A stretch of 64,000 nucleotides of DNA from Mangrovibacter plantisponsor (lineage in GTDB: Bacteria > Pseudomonadota > Gammaproteobacteria > Enterobacterales > Enterobacteriaceae): the NCBI RefSeq assembly GCF_003182475.1, contig NZ_QGTS01000008.1:1-64000 (forward strand). The letters are read 5' to 3'. Below the pieces are notes generated by a model, which was not told where the DNA came from, searched no databases, and saw nothing but the letters and a program-made list of their open reading frames with translations. Every line of letters starts with the position of its first letter. The stretch's first letter is position 1. Below are positions 46,380 through 57,228 of the stretch, in pieces. The translations under genes were made by a program, and so were the position numbers.

Positions 46380-47498
46380 TTAATACTCTGTCAGTAAAGA
46401 CTTGAGTGATTCACCCAGTAAATTTGCCCGCCAGCCATTGGTCAGTTCTGGCGTTAACCCTGGTTTCAGTTGCCAGTGCCAGTTCAGCAACTGGTTTATC
46501 TGGCGGCGTGATGCCAGCAACTCTGGGCTCAACCCACACTCTTCCCCCACCTGCTGCACAACGGCTTTAATCGCCTTAAAGGCTTTACGGTAGCCAGGCA
46601 TATCTATCAGGCTGCTAATTGGTGCAGGCAAATCACCTTCAGGTATTGCCTGAGCCTGTTCAACCAGGCTTAGCAATGTTTTGCCATGATAGCGAATCTC
46701 ACTGCCATTGAGCCCCATGCCATCCAGCTCACCCAGCGTACCGGGTAAATAGCGGGCAACGGACAACAAATTTTCTTCTTTCACAACAAAGTTAACCGCG
46801 AGGTCACGCTTACGGGCTTCACATAAACGCCAGGCGGCCAGGAGCTTCAGGCAGCCCAACTGACGTGGACGCAACTGCCATGCGTTACCAATATCACGCC
46901 AGGCTTCATCAGGGTCAGTAATATCACTGCGGCGCTGCATCATCAGCTGGCATTCGTCCAGAGCAGCCGACAGCCAGCCGCTTTGCTGTGCTTCCTGGAA
47001 AAGTTTGCCCGCCAGTGGGAGTAAATACCAGACATCGGCCGCCGCATAGTCGCACTGCCGGGTGGTGAGTGGGCGAGCCAGCCAGTCTGTCCGGGATTCA
47101 CTTTTATCCAGCACCACCCCGTCATATTTCTCCACCAGTTTGGCAAAGCCAGTGGAAAGCGGCATTCCGGTGAATGAGGCCAGCACTTGTGTATCAATCA
47201 TATTGACTGGCATGGTACCGAAACTGTGAAGAAACACTTCAAGGTCTTCACTGCCGGCATGGAGGTATTTAACGATATCAGGGCATGTAAGCAACTCAAT
47301 AAAAGGTTGCCAGTTAGTAATAGTGAGCGGGTCAATTAACGATAAACGTTCCCCGTCAAACATTTGTACTAAACCCAGTTGTGGGTAGTAAGTCCTGGTG
47401 CGGACAAATTCAGTATCAAGCGCGAGGGTTGAGTGGACTCTGGCTGCCTGGCACACTTCTTCAAGGGATGAATCACTTGTAATTATCTGATAGTTCAA
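46380..47498 (-). CDS. rnd: Ribonuclease D
   Basis: RNase D is a DEDD 3'-5' exonuclease that trims tRNA precursors. The 372-residue protein has D28/E30 in TLALDTEFVRTRTYYPQLG, the second motif in KYLHAGSEDLEVF, and the third in YAAADVWYLLPL; two HRDC domains follow from about residue 210. The start is a TTG at 47498, as in E. coli rnd, where the UUG start is known. Confidence 0.95.
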   Translation of the reverse strand: MNYQIITSDSSLEEVCQAARVHSTLALDTEFVRTRTYYPQLGLVQMFDGERLSLIDPLTITNWQPFIELLTCPDIVKYLHAGSEDLEVFLHSFGTMPVNMIDTQVLASFTGMPLSTGFAKLVEKYDGVVLDKSESRTDWLARPLTTRQCDYAAADVWYLLPLAGKLFQEAQQSGWLSAALDECQLMMQRRSDITDPDEAWRDIGNAWQLRPRQLGCLKLLAAWRLCEARKRDLAVNFVVKEENLLSVARYLPGTLGELDGMGLNGSEIRYHGKTLLSLVEQAQAIPEGDLPAPISSLIDMPGYRKAFKAIKAVVQQVGEECGLSPELLASRRQINQLLNWHWQLKPGLTPELTNGWRANLLGESLKSLLTEY

Positions 47499-47528
47499 AA
47501 CAATTTCTCTATCTTTAGCGCATTACCC

Positions 47529-47556
47529 AAAAAAAACGCCAGGATCACCCGGCGTT
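47529..47556 (-). terminator. Terminator of fadD
   Basis: On the minus strand AACGCC pairs with GGCGTT, with a second small stem inside, and a T-run of eight follows. It lies 20 bases after the fadD stop and separates it from rnd. Confidence 0.75.
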
Positions 47557-47576
47557 ATGGGAGATGGATTAAATTC

Positions 47577-49262
47577 TCAGGGCTTATTGTCACCTGCCTT
47601 CAGCACTTCGTCACGTAATTCTCGCCGTAAAATTTTGCCGACGTTTGATTTGGGCAATTCAGTGCGAAACTCGACCTGCTTAGGCACTTTATAACCTGTA
47701 AGGTGACGGCGGCAAAACGTTATCAGTGCTTCTTCCGTTAATGAATCCTCTTTTTTCACTACAAAGAGTTTCACCATTTCGCCACTGGCCTGCGAAGGTA
47801 CACCCACGGCGGCCACTTCCTGAACACCGCTATGTTGCATCACAACATCTTCGATTTCGTTCGGGTACACGTTGAAACCCGACACAAGGATCATGTCTTT
47901 TTTGCGATCGACGATCCGCATAAAGCCTTCGTCATCCATCACAGCCACATCGCCGGTCCGTAACCAGCCATCCTGCATAATTTCTTCTGTGGCATCAGGG
48001 CGGTTCCAGTAACCTTCCATCACCTGCGGACCCTTCACACACAGTTCACCCGGTTCGCCAGGCACAACGCACTCACCTTCATCGTTCACCAGGCGTACAT
48101 CCGTTGAGGGTACCGGCAGGCCAATGCTGCCACTGTGATAATCAATATCATGTGGGTTTACACTCACCAAAGGTGAACACTCCGTCAACCCGTAACCTTC
48201 AAGCAGATAATGCCCGGTCAGTTTTTCCCAGCGTTCTGCAACTGCGTGTTGCACCGGCATCCCGCCTCCTGCCGCCAGGTGCAGTGAAGAAAAGTCGAGC
48301 TTCTGAAACTCCGGATTGTTCAGCAATGCATTAAACAATGTATTCACCCCGGTCATGGCAGTGAACGGGTATTTTGCCAGCTCTTTTACCAGGCCAGGAA
48401 TGTCGCGTGGATTAGTGATAAGTAAATTCTGCCCACCCAGTTCAATAAACAGCAGGCAGTTCATTGTTAAGGCAAAAATGTGATAAAGCGGTAACGCTGT
48501 GACTACCAGTTCTTTGCCATTAAACAGTAGCGGCCCATAGGTGGCTTTTACTTGTTCAATATTGGCCAGCATATTGCGGTGAGTGAGCATTGCCCCTTTC
48601 GCCACACCGGTCGTACCACCGGTATACTGCAGAAATGCCAGTGCCGAGCTTTCGATTTCAGGCTTCACATATTGCATGCGGTAGCCCTGATGCATGGCAC
48701 GTCGAAAAGAGACAGCATCCGGCAGATGATACTTCGGTACCAGCCGCTTTACATACTTCACGACAAAGTTAATTAGCGTTCCTTTTGCCGTTGAAAGCTG
48801 GTCCCCCATACGCGTCAGGATCACATGTTTCACCGGGGTATTTGCCACAACCTTTTCCAGGGTATGTGCAAAATTTGAAACAATAACGATTGTACTGGCA
48901 CCGCTGTCTTTCAGTTGGTGTTCCAGTTCGCGCGGTGTGTAGAGAGGGTTAACATTCACCACAACCATGCCAGCCCGCAAAATACCAAATAACGCGACCG
49001 GGTATTGCAGCAAATTGGGCATCATCAACGCAACACGGTCTCCGGGTTTCAGGCCAAGACCTTCCTGGAGATAAGCCGCAAAAGCCCGACTACGCTCTTC
49101 CAGTTTGCGAAATGTCATGGTTTCGCCCATGTTGATGAATGCAGGCTGGTCGGCATAACGCACACAGGCGTGTTCAAATAATTCAACCAGGGATTGGTAA
49201 CGATCAGGATTGATCTCAGCCGGTACATCTTCCGGGTATCGGTTTAGCCAAACCTTCTTCAA
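47577..49262 (-). CDS. fadD: Long-chain fatty acid--CoA ligase FadD
   Basis: FadD activates incoming long-chain fatty acids with CoA and ATP at the inner membrane. I place the start at TTG 49262, after AGAGGTGATG, which gives [22 protein letters not shown]-type beginning and exactly 561 residues, the E. coli length and start codon. The AMP-binding motif is [16 protein letters not shown] and the FACS signature is [16 protein letters not shown] and [14 protein letters not shown] frame extension to 49295 carries ATG but no family residues. A FadR operator lies upstream. Confidence 0.96.
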   Translation of the reverse strand: MKKVWLNRYPEDVPAEINPDRYQSLVELFEHACVRYADQPAFINMGETMTFRKLEERSRAFAAYLQEGLGLKPGDRVALMMPNLLQYPVALFGILRAGMVVVNVNPLYTPRELEHQLKDSGASTIVIVSNFAHTLEKVVANTPVKHVILTRMGDQLSTAKGTLINFVVKYVKRLVPKYHLPDAVSFRRAMHQGYRMQYVKPEIESSALAFLQYTGGTTGVAKGAMLTHRNMLANIEQVKATYGPLLFNGKELVVTALPLYHIFALTMNCLLFIELGGQNLLITNPRDIPGLVKELAKYPFTAMTGVNTLFNALLNNPEFQKLDFSSLHLAAGGGMPVQHAVAERWEKLTGHYLLEGYGLTECSPLVSVNPHDIDYHSGSIGLPVPSTDVRLVNDEGECVVPGEPGELCVKGPQVMEGYWNRPDATEEIMQDGWLRTGDVAVMDDEGFMRIVDRKKDMILVSGFNVYPNEIEDVVMQHSGVQEVAAVGVPSQASGEMVKLFVVKKEDSLTEEALITFCRRHLTGYKVPKQVEFRTELPKSNVGKILRRELRDEVLKAGDNKP

Positions 49263-49335
49263 CGCATCACCTCTGTATGTTGTATTTATCGTCATCGCAA
49301 CCCCAAAAAAACAAACAAAGAATTAACATTATATT

Positions 49336-49352
49336 AACTCAGCGTACCAGTT
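49336..49352 (-). promoter_or_regulatory. FadR operator of fadD
   Basis: On the minus strand the site reads AACTGGTACGCTGAGTT. It aligns with the FadR consensus AACTGGTCNGACCAGTT and with the E. coli fadD operator AGCTGGTATGATGAGTT, which is followed there, as here, by TAATAT. It ends 74 bases before the fadD start codon. Confidence 0.8.
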
Positions 49353-49478
49353 AACTCCGTTACGCTGTTTGCAGGTTGCGAAGCGCGTCACTAATTTATT
49401 TTTCCGTCCATGAAAACAAAGAAACAGCGACAAAGTCACTGTTTCTAAATACTCAAACCCGGACCTCTGTTTAACTGA

Positions 49479-50066
49479 TTATTCAGTCACTACTGATTCG
49501 ACACGTGCCGGACCATAGTTGTAATACCCCCAGGGCGCCGGACGCATGCGTAAATGGTAGCCTGCCCCCCACATCCATGGGTCAACGACATCAGGTGGGC
49601 TGACCACTTGCTGAACCACTCGCCAGCGTTTGAACCCAGTCGCTTTCATGACCATCCAGGTATACTGGCTCTGGCCAATTTTACCTTTTTCGGTTCCGGT
49701 AATCGGCCCGACAACCGTGATAAGGTGCCCCCGGTAATCAACCGGGTCGAGGAAACCTGCGACATCGGCGTAAATACGCCCTACGGAGGCCTGCCCCAAC
49801 TCTGGCCTTGCGCCTTCATCCAGCGGCATTACCGCAATCTCAAGGCGAGTTTTACCGTCCAGATTCTGCAACCCAATAACTTTGCCACCAAAACGCGCCT
49901 CTTCACCTACATACAATGAAGGCGCATTCATCACGCGAACTAAATCCATTTGCGGAGTTGGACTGGTGCCTTTAATGGCATCCGGCACACTCACACACCC
50001 GGTTAACAGCAGGCAGGCCACTAACCCCAGGCCATAAATACCACGACGCACTGAACCACCAGCCAT
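49479..50066 (-). CDS. yeaY: Slp-family outer-membrane lipoprotein YeaY
   Basis: The 195-residue lipoprotein has a signal peptide ending in lipobox LLTGC (C24). The mature part matches the Slp family: [59 protein letters not shown]. It ends [11 protein letters not shown] as in E. coli YeaY. Start ATG 50066 is chosen because AAGGAG precedes it and the signal peptide starts there. It lies between fadD and tsaB. Function unknown beyond surface location. Confidence 0.92.
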   Translation of the reverse strand: MAGGSVRRGIYGLGLVACLLLTGCVSVPDAIKGTSPTPQMDLVRVMNAPSLYVGEEARFGGKVIGLQNLDGKTRLEIAVMPLDEGARPELGQASVGRIYADVAGFLDPVDYRGHLITVVGPITGTEKGKIGQSQYTWMVMKATGFKRWRVVQQVVSPPDVVDPWMWGAGYHLRMRPAPWGYYNYGPARVESVVTE

Positions 50067-50097
50067 AAAAAACTCCTTACTCCGCAAACAGGCGCTC

Positions 50098-50793
50098 TTA
50101 TTCCCGACCCGGCAATTTCTTCCAGGCCACTTCATTTCTAAGGTATACAGGTTCAGCCTGTTCAACTGCTATCGTTTTTTGTTGCAAAACGGCCTGTATT
50201 GCAAACGGCAGCATATCTTCCGCCATGGGTAAAGAAACACCTCCGGGTACCACGGACAGACCCGTATCTTTCGCCATATCAGGCCAGGCTTCCCACCCGG
50301 TACCTACCGTTACCCATTCACCATCGAGTTGCTGTAAACGCGCAGTCACAGCCTCAGGCTTGCAGACACGTTCTGTTTCTTCCCCGTGCCACTGGCCTGT
50401 TGCATCGCGCTGGTATTCAGCCCAGTAAACTTCCCCCATGCGGGCATCAATGGCACACAATACCCGGGTTGCCCCCGACAGACGAAACGCCCCCTGTGCC
50501 ATTGTCGCCAGTGTCGATACGCCAGCCAGAGGCAATTGCGCGCCAAGCGCCAGCCCTTGTGCGATACCAATACCAATCCGCACGCCTGTAAAACTGCCCG
50601 GTCCACGGCCAAAAGCGAGAGCATCAACGTCAGACAAAGAAACGCCGCTCTGGTTCAGTAATTCCTGTACCAAAGGGAGAATACGCTGTGTATGCTCACG
50701 CGGGCACAGCTCAAAGTGGGCGTATGTTTTACCGTCGTTCCACACGGCGACAGAACATGCTTCGGTGGCGGTATCAATAGCCAAAATTCGCAT
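50098..50793 (-). CDS. tsaB: tRNA threonylcarbamoyladenosine biosynthesis protein TsaB
   Basis: TsaB (YeaZ) is a non-catalytic partner of TsaD in the t6A37 modification of tRNAs reading ANN codons and is essential in most bacteria. The 231-residue protein has the ASKHA fold start [20 protein letters not shown] and the motif [21 protein letters not shown]. It overlaps no neighbour and is followed by yeaY on the same strand after 31 bases, so the two may be cotranscribed. Confidence 0.95.
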   Translation of the reverse strand: MRILAIDTATEACSVAVWNDGKTYAHFELCPREHTQRILPLVQELLNQSGVSLSDVDALAFGRGPGSFTGVRIGIGIAQGLALGAQLPLAGVSTLATMAQGAFRLSGATRVLCAIDARMGEVYWAEYQRDATGQWHGEETERVCKPEAVTARLQQLDGEWVTVGTGWEAWPDMAKDTGLSVVPGGVSLPMAEDMLPFAIQAVLQQKTIAVEQAEPVYLRNEVAWKKLPGRE

Positions 50794-50861
50794 GGGTGGT
50801 ACTAACCTCAGGACAAAGACAATTACAAAATGGCGCGCATTCTAGCACACCCCAGGGCAAA

Positions 50862-52772
50862 TTACTCCGCCGGCCTTTGGCGCAAAAATTCCGCCGCACG
50901 TTCTATATCCCTGGTGCGTGGCGCATCAGGCAGGCTACCAAGAAATATCTCGCCATAGGGGCGCATCACCAGTCGCGGGTCGCAAATCACTAACACACCC
51001 CGGTCGCTGGTATCACGGATCAGTCGCCCCACACCCTGCTTAAGCGTAATCACGGCTTCAGGTAGTTGGACTTCATCAAATGGCTCACCACCCCGTAACC
51101 GGCAATCTTCCATACGCGCTTTCAGTAACGGATCATCGGGAGAGGTGAATGGCAGTTTATCGATAATAACCAGGGACAGTGCATCCCCGCGAACATCGAC
51201 ACCTTCCCAGAAACTGCTGGTCGCTACCAACAAGGCATTACCTGCTGAAATAAATTGCTCCAGCAACTGCGCTTTGCCGGTTTCGCCCTGCAGTAATACT
51301 GGCAACGTCATGGTAGCCCGAAATTGTTCGGCCAGGTCGCGCATCATTGCGTGAGAAGTACACAACACAAAACAACGCCCGTTGTTCGCTTCGATCAGTG
51401 GGCGAAGCATGGATGCAAGCCTGCGCCCGGCACCTGGTTTGCCAGGCTCTGGTAACCCACGCGGCACACAGAGCAGTGCCTGGTGGGCGTAATCAAAAGG
51501 GCTCGGCAAGAGTAATGTTTGCGCATCATCCAGCCCCAGGCGGTCAGTAAAATGGTGCAAATCATCATTCACTGACAGCGTCGCGGAGGTAAACACCCAG
51601 CACCCTTTTTTCTCTTTGATCACTTCAGTAAATTTATCTGCCACACTGAGCGGTGTCAGGGCCAGAGTAAAGTTACGGCTGGTACACTCATACCAGTAAC
51701 TGTAGCCTGTCTGGCTGGTTTCCTTGAGGCGTTTCAGGCGTGCCCGATACAGGGTGACACGCTCAAAAGCCGCATCCAGCAACGCTGAGCGGCCCAGGGA
51801 TAATTTTGCCACGTCGTAACACAGTTCCAGAGAATCATCTAACAGCAACAGCGCGCGTTGCACGACTGTATCGGCCAGTAAATCTCTCAGGTTGCCACGA
51901 AAACCCGGCTCACCTAACTGCAGGCGGAAATCCAGGGTGCTCTGAGTGAGCCTGTCTGCACACTTCATTAATTGCTGGGTGTCTTTGACTTCCGTGCGGT
52001 AAGCAATGGCAATATCTTTGGCGACATCAAGCAACTGGCGACTGGAAAGGGACTGCCCAAAGTACTGGCTGGCGATGTCAGGTATCTGGTGGGCTTCATC
52101 AAAAATGGTGACATCGGCATCGGGAATGAGCTCGGCAAACCCACTGTCTTTGACCACCATATCGGCCATGAAAAGATGGTGGTTGACGACCACAATATCT
52201 GCATCCATCGCCTTTTTACGGGCTTTTACCACATAGCACTCTTTGTAGCGCGGGCAGTCAGCCCCCAGGCAGTTATCATTGGTGCTGGTCACCAAAGGCC
52301 AGACAGGCGCATCTTCCGCCACGCCATGGCAAGTGCTGGTGTCTCCGTCTTCGGTTTCGCTCACCCACTGGCGCAGAATCATCAGGTCGCTCAGGATTTG
52401 TACTGGTAAATCGCCACCGGCCAGCACTTGCTGTTCGAGGCGTTCAAGGCATAAATAGTTACTGCGCCCTTTCAGTAACGCCCGCCTGCCGGTGTAACCC
52501 AGCGCCCGGGCAATGGTGGGCAGATCCCTGCTGAACAGTTGATCCTGCAAGGCTTTTGAACCGGTGGAAATAATCACCTTTTTATCTGCCCGCAACGCAG
52601 GTGCCAGGTAAGCATAGGTTTTACCCGTTCCCGTACCTGCTTCGACGACCAGTGAATGGCTGCCGGTAATCGCTGCACTTACGGCCTGTGCCATCTGCCT
52701 TTGTGCTTCGCGCGGTTTAAAACCGTTGATGGCCTGTGCAAGTTGCCCGTCTGACGCAAAATCGTCTGCCAC
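50862..52772 (-). CDS. yoaA: DinG-family helicase YoaA
   Basis: The 636-residue XPD/DinG-like superfamily 2 helicase aids recovery of stalled replication forks with the Pol III chi subunit, according to work on E. coli. Motifs: AGTGTGKTYAYLAPAL (Walker A) at about 42-57, iron-sulfur cysteines in TCHGVAEDAP, NDNCLGADCPRYKECYVV, the box IFDEAHQIPD, and QGVGRLIRDTSDRG near the C-terminus. It diverges from yoaB. Confidence 0.94.
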   Translation of the reverse strand: MADDFASDGQLAQAINGFKPREAQRQMAQAVSAAITGSHSLVVEAGTGTGKTYAYLAPALRADKKVIISTGSKALQDQLFSRDLPTIARALGYTGRRALLKGRSNYLCLERLEQQVLAGGDLPVQILSDLMILRQWVSETEDGDTSTCHGVAEDAPVWPLVTSTNDNCLGADCPRYKECYVVKARKKAMDADIVVVNHHLFMADMVVKDSGFAELIPDADVTIFDEAHQIPDIASQYFGQSLSSRQLLDVAKDIAIAYRTEVKDTQQLMKCADRLTQSTLDFRLQLGEPGFRGNLRDLLADTVVQRALLLLDDSLELCYDVAKLSLGRSALLDAAFERVTLYRARLKRLKETSQTGYSYWYECTSRNFTLALTPLSVADKFTEVIKEKKGCWVFTSATLSVNDDLHHFTDRLGLDDAQTLLLPSPFDYAHQALLCVPRGLPEPGKPGAGRRLASMLRPLIEANNGRCFVLCTSHAMMRDLAEQFRATMTLPVLLQGETGKAQLLEQFISAGNALLVATSSFWEGVDVRGDALSLVIIDKLPFTSPDDPLLKARMEDCRLRGGEPFDEVQLPEAVITLKQGVGRLIRDTSDRGVLVICDPRLVMRPYGEIFLGSLPDAPRTRDIERAAEFLRQRPAE

Positions 52773-52914
52773 GTTTGTCCTCCCTAATGCCTGGCTGGCA
52801 GGCGTAAAGTGATGCCGATTATGTCAGGGGCGGCAAAGTTGTGCCAGTCATGGTGATTCTGACAAAACATTGTGGCACTCTGTGAGATTGTTTAAGAGTT
52901 ATCGAGGAAAAAAG

Positions 52915-53259
52915 ATGACGATTGTACGCCTGAATGCTGAGGACCGTTGGTCTGACGCTATCATCAATAATGGAACGATGTATTTTACTGTAGTCCCGGA
53001 AATTGACGGGACCGATGCGCAGCAGCAAGTTGAGAACTGCCTTGAACAAATTGAAGCTATGTTGCAGGAGCGCGGGGGGGATAAAACTCGCCTGATCGAT
53101 GTTACCGTATTCCTTGCAGATAAAAACGATTTTGCCGCACTTAACCGCGCGTGGGACGCCTGGGTGGTGCACGGCAAAGCGCCGGTACGTACAACCGTTC
53201 AGGCACTGCTGATGAAGCCAGACTGGAAAGTAGAAATTAAAGTTATTGCAGCAATTTAA
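52915..53259 (+). CDS. yoaB: RidA-family protein YoaB
   Basis: The 114-residue protein (ATG 52915, MTIVRLNAEDRWSDAIINNG) belongs to the YjgF/RidA family of trimeric enamine/imine deaminase-like proteins. The arginine expected in the active cleft appears in GKAPVRTTVQALL. RidA proteins hydrolyse reactive 2-aminoacrylate; whether YoaB does is not established. The upstream codons to 52870 are not family-like. GAGG precedes the start. Confidence 0.92.
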   Translation: MTIVRLNAEDRWSDAIINNGTMYFTVVPEIDGTDAQQQVENCLEQIEAMLQERGGDKTRLIDVTVFLADKNDFAALNRAWDAWVVHGKAPVRTTVQALLMKPDWKVEIKVIAAI

Positions 53260-53260
53260 A

Positions 53261-53282
53261 ACAGGCCCCGGACAGGGCCTGT
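53261..53282 (-). terminator. Terminator between yoaB and yoaH
   Basis: ACAGGCCC pairs with GGGCCTGT around CGGACA; on the minus strand TTTTAAATT follows, suited to ending yoaH. Confidence 0.6.
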
Positions 53283-53294
53283 TACCGGGCTCTG

Positions 53295-53483
53295 TCAGCT
53301 TTGCTGTTCGTCATCGTCTTCAAAGCGAACCGGAATTGCTTCACCGGTGAAAGTTTCACGTATTTCTTTCGCGACCAGAGCAATGGCCTCACCACTACTC
53401 ATACCCTGAGCCATTAAGGACTGAATACGTTCAACAGCCTTTTGTTGCTCTTCATGGCTTAACGCGGGTAAACCTGCAAACAT
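53295..53483 (-). CDS. yoaH: UPF0181 family protein YoaH
   Basis: The 62-residue protein [20 protein letters not shown], then [22 protein letters not shown] is a clear YoaH homologue. Start ATG 53483 has AGGAG seven bases upstream. Function is unknown. It is divergent from pabB. Confidence 0.9.
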   Translation of the reverse strand: MFAGLPALSHEEQQKAVERIQSLMAQGMSSGEAIALVAKEIRETFTGEAIPVRFEDDDEQQS

Positions 53484-53589
53484 AATCAACTCCTGATAAA
53501 TTAACGGCTGATTATTTCATGCTACCCGGTACAAAGCCAGATAACATGAACGCTGTTACTTTATTAATATTGTACTGAAGACAACTACC

Positions 53590-54948
53590 ATGCCTGCTAA
53601 GTTGCACCAACTGCCCCTTCCCTGGCACGCAGATGCCATTACCCACTATTTTGCAAAGTTGAGCAATAAAACCTGGGCAATGTTGCTCCATTCCGGGAAT
53701 GCTGAACACCCATACAGCCGGTTCGATATTTTGGTTGCAGACCCTTGCGCCACACTGGTAAGCCGTAATGGCTTGTCTGAATGTTATGATGGGCTGAACA
53801 CTTCTTCACTTCATGGCGACCCGCTGGCGCACCTGAATACGCTTCTTGAGCGTTTTCCGTTTACTCCCGATGTGGATGAGTCACTTCCTTTCCAGGGCGG
53901 CGCGCTGGGCTTATTTGGTTATGACCTTGGCCGCCAGTATGAGCGGTTGCCTTCTCATGCACAGGCTGATTTGCACACTCCAGATATTGCGGTAGGTATT
54001 TATGACTGGGCACTGATTGCCGACCACCAGCACCAGGCGCTCACACTTATCAGTTGGCAGAATGCCGACACGCGCCTGGCCTGGCTTGAATCTCAGGAGC
54101 CAGGCAGCCCGGAGCCTTTTCAGTTAACCTCTGCCTGGCAGTCAAACATGACACAAGCGGAGTATCGCCAAAAGTTCAGCCAAATTCAGCACTGGTTGCA
54201 TAGTGGTGACTGCTATCAGGTGAACCTTGCACAGCGTTTTTCTGCCCGTTACCAGGGCGACGAATGGCAGGCGTACCTGGCGCTGACTGAAGCGAATCGC
54301 GCTCCATTCAGTGCTTTTTTGCGCCTGCCCGGCAGTACCATACTCAGTGTTTCACCTGAGCGGTTTATTTACCTGCATGACAATCACATTCAGACGCGCC
54401 CCATTAAAGGAACACTCCCGCGCCTGCCAGACCCGGCAGCAGATAAACGCCAGGCAGAGCGGCTGGCGGCATCCACTAAAGATCAGGCAGAAAACCTGAT
54501 GATTGTCGATTTGATGCGTAATGATATCGGCCGCGTGGCTGTTCCGGGTTCTGTGCGTGTTCCCGAACTTTTTGTCGTTGAGCCTTTTCCGGCAGTACAC
54601 CATCTGGTCAGTACTATTACGGCTCGTTTACCTGATGATAAACGCGCATGTGATTTGCTGCGCGCCTGTTTCCCTGGTGGCTCAATCACTGGTGCGCCGA
54701 AAATCCGGGCAATGGAAATTATTGAAAGCCTTGAGCCTCAGCGGAGAAACGCATGGTGCGGTAGTATCGGTTACCTGAGTTTTTGTGGTTCGATGGACAC
54801 CAGCATCACCATTCGCACACTGACTGCCGAGCAGGGTTACCTGTATTGTAGTGCCGGCGGGGGTATTGTGGCGGACAGTGAAGCAGACGCGGAATATCAG
54901 GAAACATTTGATAAAGTCAGCCGTATTCTTGGCGTATTAACGGAGTAA
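53590..54948 (+). CDS. pabB: Aminodeoxychorismate synthase component I
   Basis: PabB converts chorismate to 4-amino-4-deoxychorismate with ammonia from PabA, on the way to folate. The 452-residue protein shares the chorismate-binding fold: LPFQGGALGLFGYDLGR, SGDCYQVNLAQRF, RPIKGTLPR (with the lysine that attacks C2), ENLMIVDLMRNDIGRV, AFPGGSITGAPK-like CFPGGSITGAPKIRAMEII and the end SAGGGIVADSEADAEYQET. nudL begins three bases after its stop. Confidence 0.95.
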   Translation: MPAKLHQLPLPWHADAITHYFAKLSNKTWAMLLHSGNAEHPYSRFDILVADPCATLVSRNGLSECYDGLNTSSLHGDPLAHLNTLLERFPFTPDVDESLPFQGGALGLFGYDLGRQYERLPSHAQADLHTPDIAVGIYDWALIADHQHQALTLISWQNADTRLAWLESQEPGSPEPFQLTSAWQSNMTQAEYRQKFSQIQHWLHSGDCYQVNLAQRFSARYQGDEWQAYLALTEANRAPFSAFLRLPGSTILSVSPERFIYLHDNHIQTRPIKGTLPRLPDPAADKRQAERLAASTKDQAENLMIVDLMRNDIGRVAVPGSVRVPELFVVEPFPAVHHLVSTITARLPDDKRACDLLRACFPGGSITGAPKIRAMEIIESLEPQRRNAWCGSIGYLSFCGSMDTSITIRTLTAEQGYLYCSAGGGIVADSEADAEYQETFDKVSRILGVLTE

Positions 54949-54951
54949 CTG

Positions 54952-55530
54952 ATGCACCTCAATGAGTTATCCATGGAGATGTTTTTATCGCGCTTTCAGT
55001 TGTTACAGCCGGGCACTGGCGAAATGTCACGCAATGCGCGCCAGGCAGCTGTACTGGTGCCGGTAGTGCGCCGTCAACAACCAGGGTTGTTGCTGACACG
55101 CCGCTCACCCCGGCTGCGTAAGCATGCAGGCCAGGTTGCCTTTCCCGGTGGAGCCGCCGACAGCACAGACCCGTCTTTGGTAGCAACGGCGTTACGCGAG
55201 GCCTGCGAAGAAGTCAGTATTCCTCCTGATGTGGTTGACATTATTGGCGTGCTGCCTGCAGTGGACAGTGTCACCGGTTTCAGTGTCACACCTGTTGTCG
55301 GCGTTATTCCTCCCGGTATTCATTACCACGCCAACCAGGACGAAGTTGCTGATGTGTTCGAAATGCCTTTGGCAGAAGCCTTGCGCCTGGCCCGCTATCA
55401 CCCACTGGATGTTTACCGCCAAAACAATGCTCACCGGGTTTGGCTTTCCTGGTACCAGCACTATTTTGTCTGGGGAATGACCGCCGGGATTATCCGCCAG
55501 GTGGCGTTACAAATTGGCATGGATACATGA
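54952..55530 (+). CDS. nudL: Nudix hydrolase NudL (YeaB)
   Basis: The 192-residue protein is a probable CoA pyrophosphatase of the NudL/UPF0035 group. Its Nudix box is [20 protein letters not shown] followed by EEV, with a preceding family signature [13 protein letters not shown]. Translation is probably coupled to pabB, whose stop is three bases upstream. E. coli NudL has low or unproven activity, so the reaction is inferred. Confidence 0.92.
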   Translation: MHLNELSMEMFLSRFQLLQPGTGEMSRNARQAAVLVPVVRRQQPGLLLTRRSPRLRKHAGQVAFPGGAADSTDPSLVATALREACEEVSIPPDVVDIIGVLPAVDSVTGFSVTPVVGVIPPGIHYHANQDEVADVFEMPLAEALRLARYHPLDVYRQNNAHRVWLSWYQHYFVWGMTAGIIRQVALQIGMDT

Positions 55531-55695
55531 ACTAGTAGCAAGGCAGAGATCCTGACACGGGCAGGTTTTCCTATTAGCCAAATTAAGCATATTCATTAGT
55601 TAAATTCATGTGAATAGTTTCCTCCCGGTAGCGATAAACTCTTACACTTAGCCCAGTTTTCTGCCATACATCAGCGGTTATTCAGGAGTGAATTC

Positions 55696-57060
55696 GTGAT
55701 TAGTGTCTTCGACATGTTTAAAGTGGGTATCGGCCCGTCCAGCTCTCATACTGTCGGCCCCATGAAGGCGGGGAAACAATTTGCCGATGACCTGGTCACC
55801 CTTGGGATGATTGACCGGGTGAGCCGCATTGCGGTTGATGTCTATGGTTCCCTGTCACTGACAGGCAAAGGGCACCACACAGATATTGCCATTATTATGG
55901 GCCTGGCAGGTAACCAGCCAGACAACGTTGACATTGATTCCATACCTGCATTTATTCGCGATGTAGAAAACCGTGGGCGGTTATTAATCGCGGGCGGCCA
56001 GGCTGAAGTGGATTTCCCGAAAGATGATGGCATGCGTTTTCATAGCGAGAACCTGCCACTTCATGAAAACGGTATGCAAATTCATGCCTGGGACCAAACT
56101 TCTCTTATTTACAGTAAAACCTGGTACTCAATTGGCGGTGGTTTTATTGTTGATGAAGAACATTTTGGCCAGGCCGATGTCTCCCCTGTTACCGTCCCAT
56201 ATCCGTTTGATTCAGCCAAAATGCTGCTGGCACACTGTAAAGAGACCGGGTTATCGCTGTCTGGTTTGGTGCTTAAAAATGAACTGTCATTGCATTCTCG
56301 CAAAGATATTGATGACTACTTCGATGTTATCTGGCACACCATGCGCGCCTGTATTGACCGGGGCATGAATACCGAAGGTGTGCTGCCAGGCCCGTTGCGG
56401 GTTCCCCGCCGGGCATCTGCACTACGCCGCTTACTGATGTCCAGTGGTAAGTTGTCTAACGACCCAATGAATGTTATCGACTGGGTCAATATGTTCGCGC
56501 TGGCCGTGAACGAAGAAAATGCCGCAGGTGGGCGAGTGGTAACCGCGCCAACAAATGGCGCCTGTGGCATTGTTCCTGCCGTACTGAGTTACTACGATCA
56601 TTTCATTGAATCGGTAAGCCCTGATATTGCCATCCGTTATTTCCTGGCTGCCGGGGCGATTGGCACATTATTCAAAATGAATGCGTCTATTTCTGGTGCA
56701 GAAGTTGGTTGCCAGGGCGAAGTGGGTGTTGCCTGTTCGATGGCAGCCGCCGGCCTGGCTGAATTATTGGGTGGCAGCCCTGAGCAAGTCTGTGTTGCCG
56801 CAGAAATAGGTATGGAACATAACCTCGGGCTCACCTGTGACCCGGTTGCCGGCCAGGTGCAGGTTCCCTGTATTGAGCGCAACGCTATCGCGGCAGTTAA
56901 AGCTATTAATGCCGCACGTATGGCTCTGCGTCGCACTTCCGAACCGCGGGTTTCACTGGATAAAGTTATCGAAACAATGTACGAAACCGGCAAAGATATG
57001 AATGCCAAATACCGGGAAACTTCCCGTGGCGGGCTGGCAATCAAAGTTCAGTGCGACTGA
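55696..57060 (+). CDS. sdaA: L-serine deaminase I
   Basis: SdaA turns L-serine into pyruvate and ammonia using a [4Fe-4S] cluster. The 454-residue protein starts at GTG 55696 as in E. coli (MISVFDMFKVGIGPSSSHTVGPMKAG; the core GPSSSHTVGPM is the serine-binding loop). Cluster cysteines are expected in GVACSMAAAG, LTCDPVAG and VPCIERN. It is a single gene, 165 bases after nudL, followed by a terminator. Confidence 0.96.
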   Translation: MISVFDMFKVGIGPSSSHTVGPMKAGKQFADDLVTLGMIDRVSRIAVDVYGSLSLTGKGHHTDIAIIMGLAGNQPDNVDIDSIPAFIRDVENRGRLLIAGGQAEVDFPKDDGMRFHSENLPLHENGMQIHAWDQTSLIYSKTWYSIGGGFIVDEEHFGQADVSPVTVPYPFDSAKMLLAHCKETGLSLSGLVLKNELSLHSRKDIDDYFDVIWHTMRACIDRGMNTEGVLPGPLRVPRRASALRRLLMSSGKLSNDPMNVIDWVNMFALAVNEENAAGGRVVTAPTNGACGIVPAVLSYYDHFIESVSPDIAIRYFLAAGAIGTLFKMNASISGAEVGCQGEVGVACSMAAAGLAELLGGSPEQVCVAAEIGMEHNLGLTCDPVAGQVQVPCIERNAIAAVKAINAARMALRRTSEPRVSLDKVIETMYETGKDMNAKYRETSRGGLAIKVQCD

Positions 57061-57082
57061 TACGACTTATTTTTCCCGCCCT

Positions 57083-57127
57083 GCCAGCCTGCTAACGCTT
57101 CATACAGGCTGGCAATTTTCGTTTTGT
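57083..57127 (+). terminator. Terminator of sdaA
   Basis: GCCAGCCTG and CAGGCTGGC pair around a 13-base loop, followed by AATTTTCGTTTT. Confidence 0.75.
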
Positions 57128-57228
57128 GGCAGTACAGGCAAAGCCAGGATAATTTTTCAACCCTGTAAATATTTCCACTACACTAAAATTATTCTGCATT
57201 ACCATCAGGTTACTTAAGGCAAACCGGC

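Noticed and set aside
52773-52914. A LexA box between yoaA and yoaB, expected if yoaA is SOS-controlled.
   Set aside because: CTGT is present but no CTGT-N8-ACAG match was found by eye.
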